Numbered from the stretch's first letter, positions 36,724-46,552 are shown. The stretch: DNA of 64,000 nucleotides from Lysinibacillus sp. OF-1 (GCF_028356935.1 NZ_CP102798.1:620001-684000), one strand, 5' to 3'. Notes: a model not told the origin generated them from the letters alone. Made by a program: numbers and translations.

Positions 36724-37397
36724 CCTAACCCCCTAGCAATCCATTCTTTTATTGGTAGCACACTAATCATCCCAACAAATAAGGCCATAAATAGTTGTAC
36801 ACCAATCAATTTGACTACTAATATTTTTCTACTAGCTGCTTCCTCCCATTTAGATAGGAATAGATACTGCACAATAATGATTAAAACGGTCGTTACTGTC
36901 AATTGGTTGATGCTAAATAAGACGAAATCTGTTTCAATCACCTGTAGGGCAGCTGGAGCTAATGAGAAGAATGAAAACATTGTTGTATAGCCTACTGCGT
37001 AGAAAACAGCAAAGAGAATTGCTTTTTCGATTAATAAGAAGGCAACAACATAAAGCTGGACTTTTTTAATCCAAGAGTAAGGAATGTCCGTTAATAGATG
37101 TAATAGATAGGTAACCCCATAATAATGGAAGCAAAAATAGACGATTGCCCCTAATACAGCACCGAGCATGGAAAGTACGCGTGCTACAAAATAATCATTT
37201 TGTTGATCCATTGCGAATAGGGTCGTTAAATTTTCCGTCCCCATTCCCCAATATTCGCGTACAGCATACAACAGGATAAATAAAATAAACACTGATAATA
37301 CGCGTTTCTTATATCCGATGACCTCACCTTCCTCTACTATGTTTGTAAAGTAGGTAGGATTTTTTAAGCTATGCCAGAACTTATAATGGTAAAACAT
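36720..37397 (-). CDS. Yip1-family membrane protein (YknW-like)
   Basis: A 225-residue protein with about five membrane segments and the Yip1-like layout of a short cytoplasmic N-terminus (FYHYKFWHSLKNPTYFTNIV). YknW, a Yip1 protein, helps assemble the YknXYZ transporter against the SdpC toxin in B. subtilis. The coupled downstream adaptor makes a similar partnership likely. The start is ATG 37397, with AAAGGA about 8 nt upstream; the frame extends to 37418 without a ribosome binding site. Confidence 0.75.
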   Translation of the reverse strand: MFYHYKFWHSLKNPTYFTNIVEEGEVIGYKKRVLSVFILFILLYAVREYWGMGTENLTTLFAMDQQNDYFVARVLSMLGAVLGAIVYFCFHYYGVTYLLHLLTDIPYSWIKKVQLYVVAFLLIEKAILFAVFYAVGYTTMFSFFSLAPAALQVIETDFVLFSINQLTVTTVLIIIVQYLFLSKWEEAASRKILVVKLIGVQLFMALFVGMISVLPIKEWIARGLG

Positions 37398-37533
37398 AAA
37401 CAGCGTCCTTTCTTCCAAAATAGGATTTCAAAGTTGTAGTATACACCTTGTAAAAAGATTATGACATATGAAATTAGCTGTTTTTTTTCATTAATTTCGT
37501 AGAAAAAATCATATGCCGTCACTACATGTCGGT

Positions 37534-37571
37534 TGATGTAAACATCACATAAATCTATTGTATAGTATAAT
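37534..37571 (+). promoter_or_regulatory. palindrome next to a TATAAT box
   Basis: TGATGT (37534-37539) and ACATCA (37542-37547) form a 14-bp palindrome, 18 bp before TATAAT at 37566-37571. It has the form of an operator on a rightward promoter whose leader would run about 425 nt to the TTG at 38001. It is also 137 bp upstream of the leftward Yip1 gene. Confidence 0.4.
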
Positions 37572-37695
37572 TGAAATAACTTCCTGTTTTTCTAGCTAGT
37601 AAATTTGAAAAATTATTTTTGATACTCATAATTTTGTAAATATACTAGAATGTCTTGAAAACATGATATTTATACCGATACTAAAGTAATGATTA

Positions 37696-37869
37696 TCAAT
37701 TACACTTTGCTGTAATTACGTCCGGATTTTTTCGAGCTTGCCCGAAACGTTTTATTTCAAAATCTGTGACATCCGCCAGAGGTATTGGGGCTACTTGATG
37801 CTGGTCACAGACCTTCATTACTACAAGACGTGGCACATTTAGACGGTGTTCCCTTATTTCGGTGGGCAT
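37696..37869 (-). other. 57-codon open frame or structured element in the leader region
   Basis: The minus strand encodes 57 residues, from MPTEIREHRLNVPRLVV to ARKNPDVITAKCN, with protein-like composition but no good ribosome binding site before ATG 37869. On the plus strand the same DNA can fold: CTGTGAC (37764-37770) pairs with GTCACAG (37804-37810), with an inner CCAG/CTGG helix. GC content is visibly higher than in the flanks. It may be a small gene, a relic, or an RNA element in the leader of the repeat-protein gene. I cannot assign a family. Confidence 0.45.
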
Positions 37870-38000
37870 TTAATTAATCGATGAAAAAAGTAAAACAAGA
37901 ATTTAACTCTGTATAGTGGAAGGGGATAAATTCTGAATCAAGATAATTGAAAATGAACATAATCATTTTCCCATACATAAAAGATGAAAGGGTGGTTCGA

Positions 38001-41000
38001 TTGAATCGAAAATTGACAGCAGGGGTCATAACAAGTCTTTTACTTGCACCTACGGCTATAGCGAATGCACAGGAAAATGATGCGCAAACTCGTGTGACAC
38101 CACAGACAGAGCAAGTTGGCTATGCCAACGTGGTAGCAGCTGCTACGACAAGAGAGCAGCTCATTGCAGAATTTGGTAAGTTATCTGAAATTTCTTCAGG
38201 TGATGAGATGGTGATTGCAGAAGGAAATCTCATTGTTGTACAAAATTCTGGAGATTTTAATGCTGATGAAAAAGCAATTATAAAAGCGAAGTATGAATAT
38301 GTAGTAAAACATCGCGAGCTATTAACAAAGCTTAAAGGAATGGGCAATAAAGTTAATGGAATTTTGTATTCAAGTAAAACGTTTTTTGAAGAAGTTGAAG
38401 CTGTAAATGACGAATATGTTAAATTTTTAGGAGAAAAAGAACCAACAGATACAACATCCTATCTATATGTACAAGCTCAATTTAAACAGGCCGTTGATAC
38501 AGCGCTTATAAATAACGCAAGTAGTATTGCTCCTACTATGCGTAACTCGGTGTTGCAATATGGTTATGATAAGGCAGCACGTGATGCGTATTTTGGCAAA
38601 AAAGGACTGGACGTTGGAAAACTATCAAAATTAGGTAAGGATGTAGAAGCTACTGAATTGATTGCTAGCGAGCTAGTGGATTTAGTTAATTTATTGGAGA
38701 GTTCTGCAAATTTTGAAGATATTTCGACTGCACTAAACAGTTTTACAACTGGATATAATACCTTAACTGCAGATCAAAAGAAGGTGGTTGAAGCTTATAA
38801 TCCAAACGATGCTTCCGTAACGCCCTTCAAAAAATATAAGGACGCTCTAACGAGTCAGTCTGCTGTAGAAAAAGTTATTTTAAGTATTAATCAGCTGAAA
38901 GCAAAACAACCATCTGAATTCACATCAGCAACAAATTTCATTAGTGCGGTATCGTCTGTTGAAAAAGCATATAACAGCCTTGATACGGCATCAAAAAATT
39001 TGGTGACAAACGCTTCTATACTTGAAGAGTATAAAAAAGCGGCTGAAATTTCCAAGCGAATTTCAGCACTACGTGTATCAAGTGATGCTGCTTATCGTAC
39101 AGAAGTAGCTTCAATTAAAGATATTTATGATAATCAATTAACCCTAGAAAAGGGATATATAAAGAATGCGGCTGATTTTGAAATAGCGGTCGCGAATATT
39201 GCTTCTGCACAACAGATTGAAGGACTCATCTTGGCAATTGCAGGTGCTTCAGATAAAGTACAAGCAATTAAAGATGCTCGAACTGCTTATGATGCTCCTC
39301 CAGCACCATCTGGAACAACAATCAATGCGGCAAATGTCAAAAAAATTGTTAATAATCTAGCAGAGTTAACGAAGTGGGAAAAGGTTTATAACGCGTCTTT
39401 AACTGTGGATAAATTAATCGATAGTATTGATCCAACAGCTTCTACTTTTGAAAGCAAGACATTAGCTGCACAGGCTGCTTTCGATAAACTTGGAGAAAGT
39501 GAAAAGACGTTAGTTCAAGGCACAAATAAACTAACTCTGTTTTTCAAATATGCGGATGTATCGAAAAAAGTGAATGCACTGAATTCTTCTGTGTCTGACT
39601 ACAACGCACAGCTTGAAACATTGAAAACTGCAGTTGCTGCTTTAGATGCTTCGGGCAGTGAATATGCAGCAGCGCTTGATAATATCAAAGATAAACTCAA
39701 TGAAAAATTAACAGCTCTTACAAACGAAGCATCAGCAGTAACAGATGTTATGAGCAAGATAGACAGTTTAAATACATCATCTAATCTCGTACAGGATATG
39801 CTAGATGCTCGTTCAGCTTATAATGCTCTACCATCAGCAGCAAAAAGTCGTGTAACGAACATTAAAGTTTTAACAGATTTTGAAAAATCACATAAAGCTG
39901 TTGTGAATGTCATCTCACTCTTTGAAAAACTTGATCCATCTTCTAAAAGCTATATTTCCAAAGCGAAGTCAGCTTTTACTGCTTATGCAAAGCTAGATGA
40001 CAATAATAAAGTATATGTAAAAAATTACAAGAATTTAAAAGATATAGTACCAGTTGTAGATGTCATTGTTCAAATTAATGCTTTAAATCCTTCTAAAAAA
40101 ACGTATAAAGTGGATGTAACAAAAGCAACGGAGACATACGCAGCATTAGCAGATGCAACACTTCAAGGGAAGGTTGTCAATTATGCTGACCTAATAAAAG
40201 CACAGGGGTATATCGATACAGCCAAAAACTTTGATGCCCGTGTCGCAGCATTGGCGAATGAGAATCCTGACACATTTGTCAAAAAGGTAGCCGACCTAGC
40301 TGCAGAATATAAGACGATGGATAAAAATGTGAAAAAGCTGGTGGAAGAGTACAAAACGTTAAGTGCGTATGAAAAAAACAATAAGGCTGTAGTAAAGGTT
40401 ATTCAAATGATTGATGCCTTAAATCCAACAAGTAAGGATTATACGAAAAAGGTACTTGCTGCTCGCAAAGCCTATAATGCACTTGATACAGTATCTCAAA
40501 AACGAGTGACGAACTATGATAATCTGACAGCAGTTGAGGATGTAGCTTCTTTGATTGGTCTTATTGCTTCATTAAAGCCAACGAGTAAAACATTCTATCA
40601 GGATATGAAAACAGCTCGTGAGCTTTATGATTCACTACCTGAAGCGAAACAACAAGCTATCATCAACTATGATGCTCTGGTGGCAGCAGAAAATGAACAG
40701 GGCTTAGCGCAGAGCGTGATTGAGCTTATTAATTTAACAGAAGAACAAGATGCAGACTATTTAACGAAGCTGATGAATGCACGAATAGCCTATGATAAGC
40801 TGTCATCGAATCAAAAGAAATTAGTGACAAATATTAAAGATTTAACAACACGTGAAAAAGCGGTTAAACCGATTTTAAGTGTGATGGTTCAAATTAATGA
40901 GCTAGATCCAGAAGCACAAAACTTTGTTAGTAAGTTTAACGCCGCACGTAAGGCCTATGACAAACTATCAAAGGGTCAGAAGAAATATATTGATAATATT

Positions 41001-42002
41001 GATATACTCTTAAAATTTGAGCCCGTTTCCAATGTGATGGAATTGATTAGCAAACTAAAATCTTCTAATAGTACATTCCTTCAGGATACATCACGAGCCC
41101 GTTCATTGTACGATGCACTGCCTGCTGATTTGCAGCAATATGTGACAAACTATTATTTATTGCAAGCAGCTGAGTCTAGTATTTTAGGTGCTGGGAATGT
41201 AATGCAGATGATCAATGACTTACCATCTATTGATCCAAAGCAATATGTGAAACGTATTCAAGAGATTCGTGCGGCTTATAATGCTTTACCAAAGGATCAG
41301 CAGCGAGCTGTACAAAATTACAGAGTGCTACAAGATCAAGAGAAGCTAATTAAGCCTGTTATTAGTGTGGTAGAGGATATTGACCGACTATTAACAGCCA
41401 AGGATATGAACAGCCAGTATCAAAAGATTTTAAAAGCCTATGATAAGCTCAATGCCGATCAAAGACGCTATGTCTATAACGACCAGCTATTGCTGTCATT
41501 AGACAACGTGATAAAAGTTTATAATAGCATTGCTAACTTGAACCCGAAGGATAAGTTCTACTTTGGTATGATCGAAGCGGTGCGTAGAGAGTATGATAGC
41601 TTGAATACAATAGATAAACAGCGTATTTCCAACTACTCTATTTTATTAGAGGCAGAGAAAAGCATGGCTGATGTCAAGAAAGTGGTTGAGTTAATAGCGG
41701 GACTTTCACCAAGCTCGCCAACCTATATTGAAGATGTGGCTAATGCAGTTGCTGCTTATAAAGCGCTGGATTCTAAAGTACGAGGACAAGTCATCAATGA
41801 GGATGTATTAAAGCAGGCTGAAAAAGATGTGGCAGCTGTTTTGAAAGTTGTCCAAGCCATTGGCGGCATTGATCCAGAAAGCTCATCCTTCGAGAAAAAA
41901 GTATTAGCTGCTCAAAAAGATTATAGTAATTTATCGATTGAGCAACAGGGGTTAGTTTATAATTTCCGCATTTTAGAAGAATATCTAAAAATGATACAAT
42001 AG
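38001..42002 (+). CDS. very large exported helical-repeat protein
   Basis: A 1333-residue protein with a signal peptide (MNRKLTAGVITSLL to AIANA, about 1-23). From about residue 230 to the C-terminus it is built of repeats of roughly 70-80 residues. Their pattern is I..LNP.SK.Y, then ARKAYDAL, then Q...V.NY..L..AE, a repeat type common in large Firmicute surface proteins. The repeats should form three-helix bundles in a long rod. No SLH domain, LPXTG motif or membrane tail is seen, so how it stays on the cell is unclear. TTG 38001 was chosen because AAAGGGTGG lies just upstream; the frame opens at 37947. It is followed by SLH genes on the same strand. Confidence 0.8.
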   Translation: MNRKLTAGVITSLLLAPTAIANAQENDAQTRVTPQTEQVGYANVVAAATTREQLIAEFGKLSEISSGDEMVIAEGNLIVVQNSGDFNADEKAIIKAKYEYVVKHRELLTKLKGMGNKVNGILYSSKTFFEEVEAVNDEYVKFLGEKEPTDTTSYLYVQAQFKQAVDTALINNASSIAPTMRNSVLQYGYDKAARDAYFGKKGLDVGKLSKLGKDVEATELIASELVDLVNLLESSANFEDISTALNSFTTGYNTLTADQKKVVEAYNPNDASVTPFKKYKDALTSQSAVEKVILSINQLKAKQPSEFTSATNFISAVSSVEKAYNSLDTASKNLVTNASILEEYKKAAEISKRISALRVSSDAAYRTEVASIKDIYDNQLTLEKGYIKNAADFEIAVANIASAQQIEGLILAIAGASDKVQAIKDARTAYDAPPAPSGTTINAANVKKIVNNLAELTKWEKVYNASLTVDKLIDSIDPTASTFESKTLAAQAAFDKLGESEKTLVQGTNKLTLFFKYADVSKKVNALNSSVSDYNAQLETLKTAVAALDASGSEYAAALDNIKDKLNEKLTALTNEASAVTDVMSKIDSLNTSSNLVQDMLDARSAYNALPSAAKSRVTNIKVLTDFEKSHKAVVNVISLFEKLDPSSKSYISKAKSAFTAYAKLDDNNKVYVKNYKNLKDIVPVVDVIVQINALNPSKKTYKVDVTKATETYAALADATLQGKVVNYADLIKAQGYIDTAKNFDARVAALANENPDTFVKKVADLAAEYKTMDKNVKKLVEEYKTLSAYEKNNKAVVKVIQMIDALNPTSKDYTKKVLAARKAYNALDTVSQKRVTNYDNLTAVEDVASLIGLIASLKPTSKTFYQDMKTARELYDSLPEAKQQAIINYDALVAAENEQGLAQSVIELINLTEEQDADYLTKLMNARIAYDKLSSNQKKLVTNIKDLTTREKAVKPILSVMVQINELDPEAQNFVSKFNAARKAYDKLSKGQKKYIDNIDILLKFEPVSNVMELISKLKSSNSTFLQDTSRARSLYDALPADLQQYVTNYYLLQAAESSILGAGNVMQMINDLPSIDPKQYVKRIQEIRAAYNALPKDQQRAVQNYRVLQDQEKLIKPVISVVEDIDRLLTAKDMNSQYQKILKAYDKLNADQRRYVYNDQLLLSLDNVIKVYNSIANLNPKDKFYFGMIEAVRREYDSLNTIDKQRISNYSILLEAEKSMADVKKVVELIAGLSPSSPTYIEDVANAVAAYKALDSKVRGQVINEDVLKQAEKDVAAVLKVVQAIGGIDPESSSFEKKVLAAQKDYSNLSIEQQGLVYNFRILEEYLKMIQ

Positions 42003-42010
42003 TCTGACGA

Positions 42011-42053
42011 AAAAGGAGTTTCCCCAATGAAGATTGCGGGAAAACTCCTTTTA
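42011..42053 (+). terminator. terminator after the repeat-protein gene
   Basis: AAAAGGAGTTT (42011-42021) pairs with AAACTCCTTTT (42042-42052), with extra CCC/GGG pairing inside. Confidence 0.8.
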
Positions 42054-42195
42054 TAACGAGAAAATAATGGATCTACTTATAAATTTCCAAAAAAGTGAAA
42101 CTATATCAGATGAAATTCGTATCTTATAATGTGCTTACTTATTTTTATTGCATCATGGATACATATTCATTTGACAGAGTGAGGAGGTAGCCCTG

Positions 42196-43263
42196 TTGAA
42201 AAAAATACTTTGTATAGTGGTCCTTTCAATAGCTGCAACCATAGGAAGTTTAACTAATTCAAGTCAGGTAGAAGCTGCATCTGCAAAAGCTGTAGATGTG
42301 ACTAGTTCATATTGGGCAAATGCTTCCATTCAACATATGCTCACTAAACAATATATGACTACATATAACGATCATACATTTAAGCCTGAGCAAGCTATTA
42401 CGAGGGCTGAGGCTGCAGCTACCATTGCTCGTTCTCTCCAGGTAAATGTAGACATTGCGAATTCCACAAAATTTAAGGATGTTCCTGCAACACATCCATA
42501 TTACAAGGAAATTTGTCAGCTCGTTAAGCTAGGTGTTATTCAAAAAGGTGATGAATTTCATCCAGAAGAGCCTTTGAAGCGAATGCAGGTAGCGAAAATG
42601 CTAACACTTGCCTATCAGTTTAAAGTAGATAGCAAAAACAACAGCCAGTTTGCAGATATTGCTAGCACACATTGGGCAAAGGATTATATCGAATCCTTAG
42701 CAGATATAGGCATTGTTAGTGGAGTGGATACAAAACATTTTGCACCGGACCAATTGGTGACGCGTGCACAGTTTGCTGTTTTTGTTGAGCGCAGCATAAA
42801 TTTTCAGCAAAAGATAAAGAAGCTGGAAGTAGCCTATGATTATTTAGCGAAGGAATATATCCCAACAAAAAACCTTTCTACAGAATGGTCTAAAAAGGTC
42901 ATTGAATTAATCAATGTGGAAAGAAAAAAGAATAAGCTAGAAACGGTTGTCTATGATCCAGAGCTGACACAAATCGCGATTATCAAAGCACAGGACATGG
43001 TGAATCGCCATTATTTTGAACATGTTTCTCCATTTTATGGTGCACCTTGGGATTTAGCGACATTATTTGATTACGATTACACAAGCTTTGGCGAGAATAT
43101 TGCCAGAAATATAAAAACACCTGAAATTGCTGTAAAGGCGTGGATGGCTTCCCCTAGTCATCGAGAGAATATTTTAAAAGAACATTATACAAATACAGGT
43201 GTTGCGATAGCACAGGACATCAAAGGAAATTACTATTGGGTTCAAATGTTCTCTAGTCAATAA
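42196..43263 (+). CDS. SLH protein with CAP (SCP/YkwD-like) domain
   Basis: A 355-residue exported protein with a signal peptide ending near VEAASA (about residue 30). Three SLH domains (about 32-205) carry ITRAEAAATI, LKRMQVAKML and VTRAQFAVFV. The C-terminal CAP domain (about 235-355) shows VIELINVERKKNKLE, HYFEHVSPF, SFGENIAR and the ending GNYYWVQMF, typical of the YkwD group. Bacterial CAP proteins have no agreed enzymatic role. GAGGAGGT sits 7 nt before the TTG start at 42196. Confidence 0.9.
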   Translation: MKKILCIVVLSIAATIGSLTNSSQVEAASAKAVDVTSSYWANASIQHMLTKQYMTTYNDHTFKPEQAITRAEAAATIARSLQVNVDIANSTKFKDVPATHPYYKEICQLVKLGVIQKGDEFHPEEPLKRMQVAKMLTLAYQFKVDSKNNSQFADIASTHWAKDYIESLADIGIVSGVDTKHFAPDQLVTRAQFAVFVERSINFQQKIKKLEVAYDYLAKEYIPTKNLSTEWSKKVIELINVERKKNKLETVVYDPELTQIAIIKAQDMVNRHYFEHVSPFYGAPWDLATLFDYDYTSFGENIARNIKTPEIAVKAWMASPSHRENILKEHYTNTGVAIAQDIKGNYYWVQMFSSQ

Positions 43264-43343
43264 GTTGTTGTGTAACAAAGAGTCTCTAATATTACAGGAA
43301 TGTTACGAAAGATCCAAAATACGATAAAAAAATTTCCTTTTGA

Positions 43344-43387
43344 ACGCTGGAAATACCACCAAACGTTGGTATTACAGCGTTTTTTTG
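43344..43387 (+). terminator. terminator after the CAP gene
   Basis: ACGCTG (43344-43349) pairs with CAGCGT (43375-43380), extended by AATACCA/TGGTATT, then a T-run. Confidence 0.88.
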
Positions 43388-43484
43388 CTGTCTAAAACCG
43401 TTACACAATTGAAAAATAACAATCGCTTTTTTTGTGATAGTCTATGTATAGGCAAAAAAGTTTTGAGAGGGGTATAACAAAAGT

Positions 43485-44396
43485 ATGAATAAGAAATGGT
43501 TATTACCGATTTTTGCATCTTTTATGTTATTTTCAACAGCTCATATAAACACTGCTGAGGCAGCGACTAAAGCAGATGTAACTGATACAGCTTCTAAATA
43601 CGTAGGTATTCCATATAAATACGGCGGTACAACAACAAGTGGTTTTGATTGCTCTGGCTTTACTTCTAAAGTATTTTCAGATTTAGGCATTCAATTAAAT
43701 CGCACATCTGGCTCACAGTATCAACAAGGTACTGCAGTAGCGAAAAGCGATTTGCAAGTTGGCGATTTACTATTTTTCAATACAAGTGGTAGTGGTATTT
43801 CACATGTGGCTATATACATAGGTGACGGTAAAATGATCCACTCTCAAACTGGTCAAGGCGTAAGTTATTCAAGTGTGAATGATCCATACTATTGGAGCTC
43901 TCGTTATGTAGGTGCTAAACGAGTTGCGACATTTGATACACAACAGCAAGCAGAAGTTAAACAAGCAGCAATTGACTTTTCAGTATATGCTTCTCGCGCA
44001 GAGGTAGCTGTCCAAATTGCGAAAGCTTTGAACTTAGATACATCTGATACAAATGCTGGTTTTGTAGACGTAAAACCATCCAGTGCCCATGCAGGTGCAA
44101 TCGCAGCTGTGGCAAAACTAGGCATCTTTGAAGGCGATGCGAATGGTAAATTCAACCCGTCTTCACCAATTACACGCGCACAAATTGCTAAAGTATTAGT
44201 GGTAGCATTTGGCCTTGAAAACAATGGTGGAAGTGTAGCATTTAGCGATGTACCTCAAAATAGCTGGGCTAATGGATATATTTCGACTTTAGCATCAAAT
44301 GGTATTACAAATGGCGATGGAGAAGGTAGCTTCGGTTCAGATGAGTTACTTAAAATCGACCAACTAAAAGTATTTATCAAACGAATTCAACAATAA
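43485..44396 (+). CDS. NlpC/P60 endopeptidase with C-terminal SLH domains
   Basis: A 303-residue exported cysteine peptidase that should cut peptidoglycan stem peptides. The signal peptide is about 1-26 (NTAEA). The NlpC/P60 domain (about 30-150) has Cys56 in FDCSGF, His107 in ISHVAIYIGD and His119 as the third residue. The SLH region (about 165-303) has two near-complete repeats plus a first one that lacks its N-terminal half and starts at YASRAEVAVQIAKAL. Repeat three has KIDQ in place of the TRAE motif. AGAGGGG precedes ATG 43485. Confidence 0.92.
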   Translation: MNKKWLLPIFASFMLFSTAHINTAEAATKADVTDTASKYVGIPYKYGGTTTSGFDCSGFTSKVFSDLGIQLNRTSGSQYQQGTAVAKSDLQVGDLLFFNTSGSGISHVAIYIGDGKMIHSQTGQGVSYSSVNDPYYWSSRYVGAKRVATFDTQQQAEVKQAAIDFSVYASRAEVAVQIAKALNLDTSDTNAGFVDVKPSSAHAGAIAAVAKLGIFEGDANGKFNPSSPITRAQIAKVLVVAFGLENNGGSVAFSDVPQNSWANGYISTLASNGITNGDGEGSFGSDELLKIDQLKVFIKRIQQ

Positions 44397-44464
44397 GTTC
44401 ATAAAGTTAACACTTTAATTGTGTTATAGATTGCAAGAATTGATCTTTTGAATAGCGTATAATG

Positions 44465-44502
44465 GAAGAAGGGTTTGCAATCGCAGACTCTTCTATTTTT
44501 AT
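44465..44502 (+). terminator. probable terminator after the NlpC/P60-SLH gene
   Basis: AGAAGGGTTTGC and GCAGACTCTTCT pair with a bulge and a G-T wobble around AATC, followed by ATTTTTAT. Confidence 0.6.
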
Positions 44503-44629
44503 GATAATTTTGTAGGAAAGGGTGTGACTTGGAAAATTAAATTTTAACAGTTCTATTGTCTGATGCATTATTTAGCTAATTTTGTTAAAATGGACACGTT
44601 AAGAGAACAAGAAGGGAGGAAATAAGACA

Positions 44630-46543
44630 TTGAACATCAAAAAAATTAGTCTTATCTTGTGCGTCTTATTGATTTCGGCTTCTATGTTTACGATACATAG
44701 TGCAAGTGTCAGTGCAGCTACCAATTCAAATATAACATTTGAAGATGTCACTAAAACACACCCAGCCTATGAAGAAATCAATTATTTAGTAAGTTTAGGT
44801 GTTATTCAAGGATACTTTGTCAATGGTAAAAGAGTATTTGGCCCAAATAACAATGTAACAAGAGGACAAGCTGCTAAGATGGTTGTAGTTGCTTCAGGTA
44901 ACAAACCATTAGTTGTTAATAAATCAAGCTTTTCAGATGTTACAGTAGGCACTGAAATGTCAGGTTACATAGAACGTGCTGTCCAATTAGGATTTTTCGA
45001 CAAAAATATAAAAGGTGAATTCCTACCAAATAAGCCTCTAACTCGTGGAGAAATGAGTTATGTATTAACAAAGGCATTCAATTTAGATACTAGTGAGTAT
45101 GAGGGAATTGACTCACCATTTACGGACGTAGCGATTACACATGAATATGTGAAATACATTAATACCATCTATTATAATGGTATTACGAACGGAACGGGTG
45201 ATAAGTATTTACCAAATAGTACTGTAACACGTTCACAATTTTCTTTATTCGTTGCACGTGCAAAAAGTGAAAAATATCGCTTAGAATTACCTGTAAAAGG
45301 TGTACAAGTGCCAGATACATCACAAGTGATTGGCTTAGTAAAAGTTACTACAGAGGGGTTAAACATCCGTAAATCAAAGGATTCCTCTTCTAGTACTAAC
45401 ATCGTAGGTAAAGTCAATACAGGCGGTAAATTATCAGTATATGCAGTTGAAGGCAATTGGTTAAAGGTAACTTATAAAGGTGCATTTGCCTATGTTTTTA
45501 AGCAATACACTGAATTTTTAGATGCAGATGGCAATGAGCTAGGAGCAGTCGAAAAAGAAGTTACGACAAATGGTGCTGTAAACTTATATGTGAAGCCAAC
45601 ATCTTCCGCAAAAGTAATTTCATCAGTTAAAGCCAACGAAAAACTACCAGTTTACAAAACAATAGGTGGCTATTATTTAACACAAGTAAATGGTTTGCCA
45701 GGTTATATTGTAGCAAACAGTACTACGGATGCTACTGGAGAAGTAAAACCTAATCCGGATCCAACACCACCACCAGCTTCTGGAGATGTATTAGGTAAGG
45801 TAACGGTTGCTAACCTAAATGTGCGTAGTCAAGGTAACTCAACTTCGCCAGTGCTATTTAAGCTGAACAAGGGAGAGTATGTCCAAGTTAATAGCATTAA
45901 TGGTTATTGGGCAGAAATCACCTATAATGGTCAAACAGGATATGTTCATAAATCCTATTTAAAACTATTAAATCAAACAGCTAAGCCTTTACAAAATCGT
46001 ATTATCATCCTAGACCCAGGTCACGGTGGTAAAGATCCAGGTACTGTAAAAGGTTCTGTTTCTGAAAAAAGCATTACATTAAAAGTCAGCACACAAGTTA
46101 AGCAATTACTAGAGAATGCTGGTGCAAAAGTTTATATGACACGTACTGGTGATACGTATCCATCATTACAAGATCGTGTAGATTTTACACAAGCAAACTA
46201 TGGTGAGATTTTCGTTAGTGTCCATGTTAACTCTGCTGCCAATGCGTCAGCACAGGGTACTGAAACATATTATGCAATATCTACAGGAGATATGTATCAA
46301 GAGGACATCGATTTAGCTACATTTGTGAATAACCAAATTGTTAACAATTTAAATATGAAAAACCGTGGTGTGAAGCAAGAGCAATACTACGTCATTCGTA
46401 ACATGGTCATTCCATCTATTTTAGTGGAGCTAGGATTCTTAACGAATACAGAGGATCACAATAAAATGACGAATGATCAATACGTTAAATTATTTGCAGA
46501 ATCTATTTACAATGGTATTTTGCAATATTACAAGAAACAATAA
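44630..46543 (+). CDS. SLH-anchored N-acetylmuramoyl-L-alanine amidase
   Basis: A 637-residue exported wall hydrolase. After the signal peptide (about 1-29, ASVSA) come three SLH domains (about 35-215; VTRGQAAKMV, LTRGEMSYVL, VTRSQFSLFV), then three SH3b domains (about 235-450). The C-terminal Amidase_3 domain (about 460-637) has DPGHGGKDPG, SEKS, SVHVN and VELGFLTN, which supply the zinc ligands and catalytic Glu. It cleaves the bond between MurNAc and L-Ala. The start is TTG 44630, with AAGGGAGG about 10 nt upstream. Confidence 0.94.
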   Translation: MNIKKISLILCVLLISASMFTIHSASVSAATNSNITFEDVTKTHPAYEEINYLVSLGVIQGYFVNGKRVFGPNNNVTRGQAAKMVVVASGNKPLVVNKSSFSDVTVGTEMSGYIERAVQLGFFDKNIKGEFLPNKPLTRGEMSYVLTKAFNLDTSEYEGIDSPFTDVAITHEYVKYINTIYYNGITNGTGDKYLPNSTVTRSQFSLFVARAKSEKYRLELPVKGVQVPDTSQVIGLVKVTTEGLNIRKSKDSSSSTNIVGKVNTGGKLSVYAVEGNWLKVTYKGAFAYVFKQYTEFLDADGNELGAVEKEVTTNGAVNLYVKPTSSAKVISSVKANEKLPVYKTIGGYYLTQVNGLPGYIVANSTTDATGEVKPNPDPTPPPASGDVLGKVTVANLNVRSQGNSTSPVLFKLNKGEYVQVNSINGYWAEITYNGQTGYVHKSYLKLLNQTAKPLQNRIIILDPGHGGKDPGTVKGSVSEKSITLKVSTQVKQLLENAGAKVYMTRTGDTYPSLQDRVDFTQANYGEIFVSVHVNSAANASAQGTETYYAISTGDMYQEDIDLATFVNNQIVNNLNMKNRGVKQEQYYVIRNMVIPSILVELGFLTNTEDHNKMTNDQYVKLFAESIYNGILQYYKKQ

Positions 46544-46552
46544 TAGTTGAAG

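Noticed and set aside
37720-37880. Known riboswitch (c-di-AMP ydaO or c-di-GMP GEMM type)
   Set aside because: The conserved core sequences of these classes are not present, so I left it as an unassigned element.
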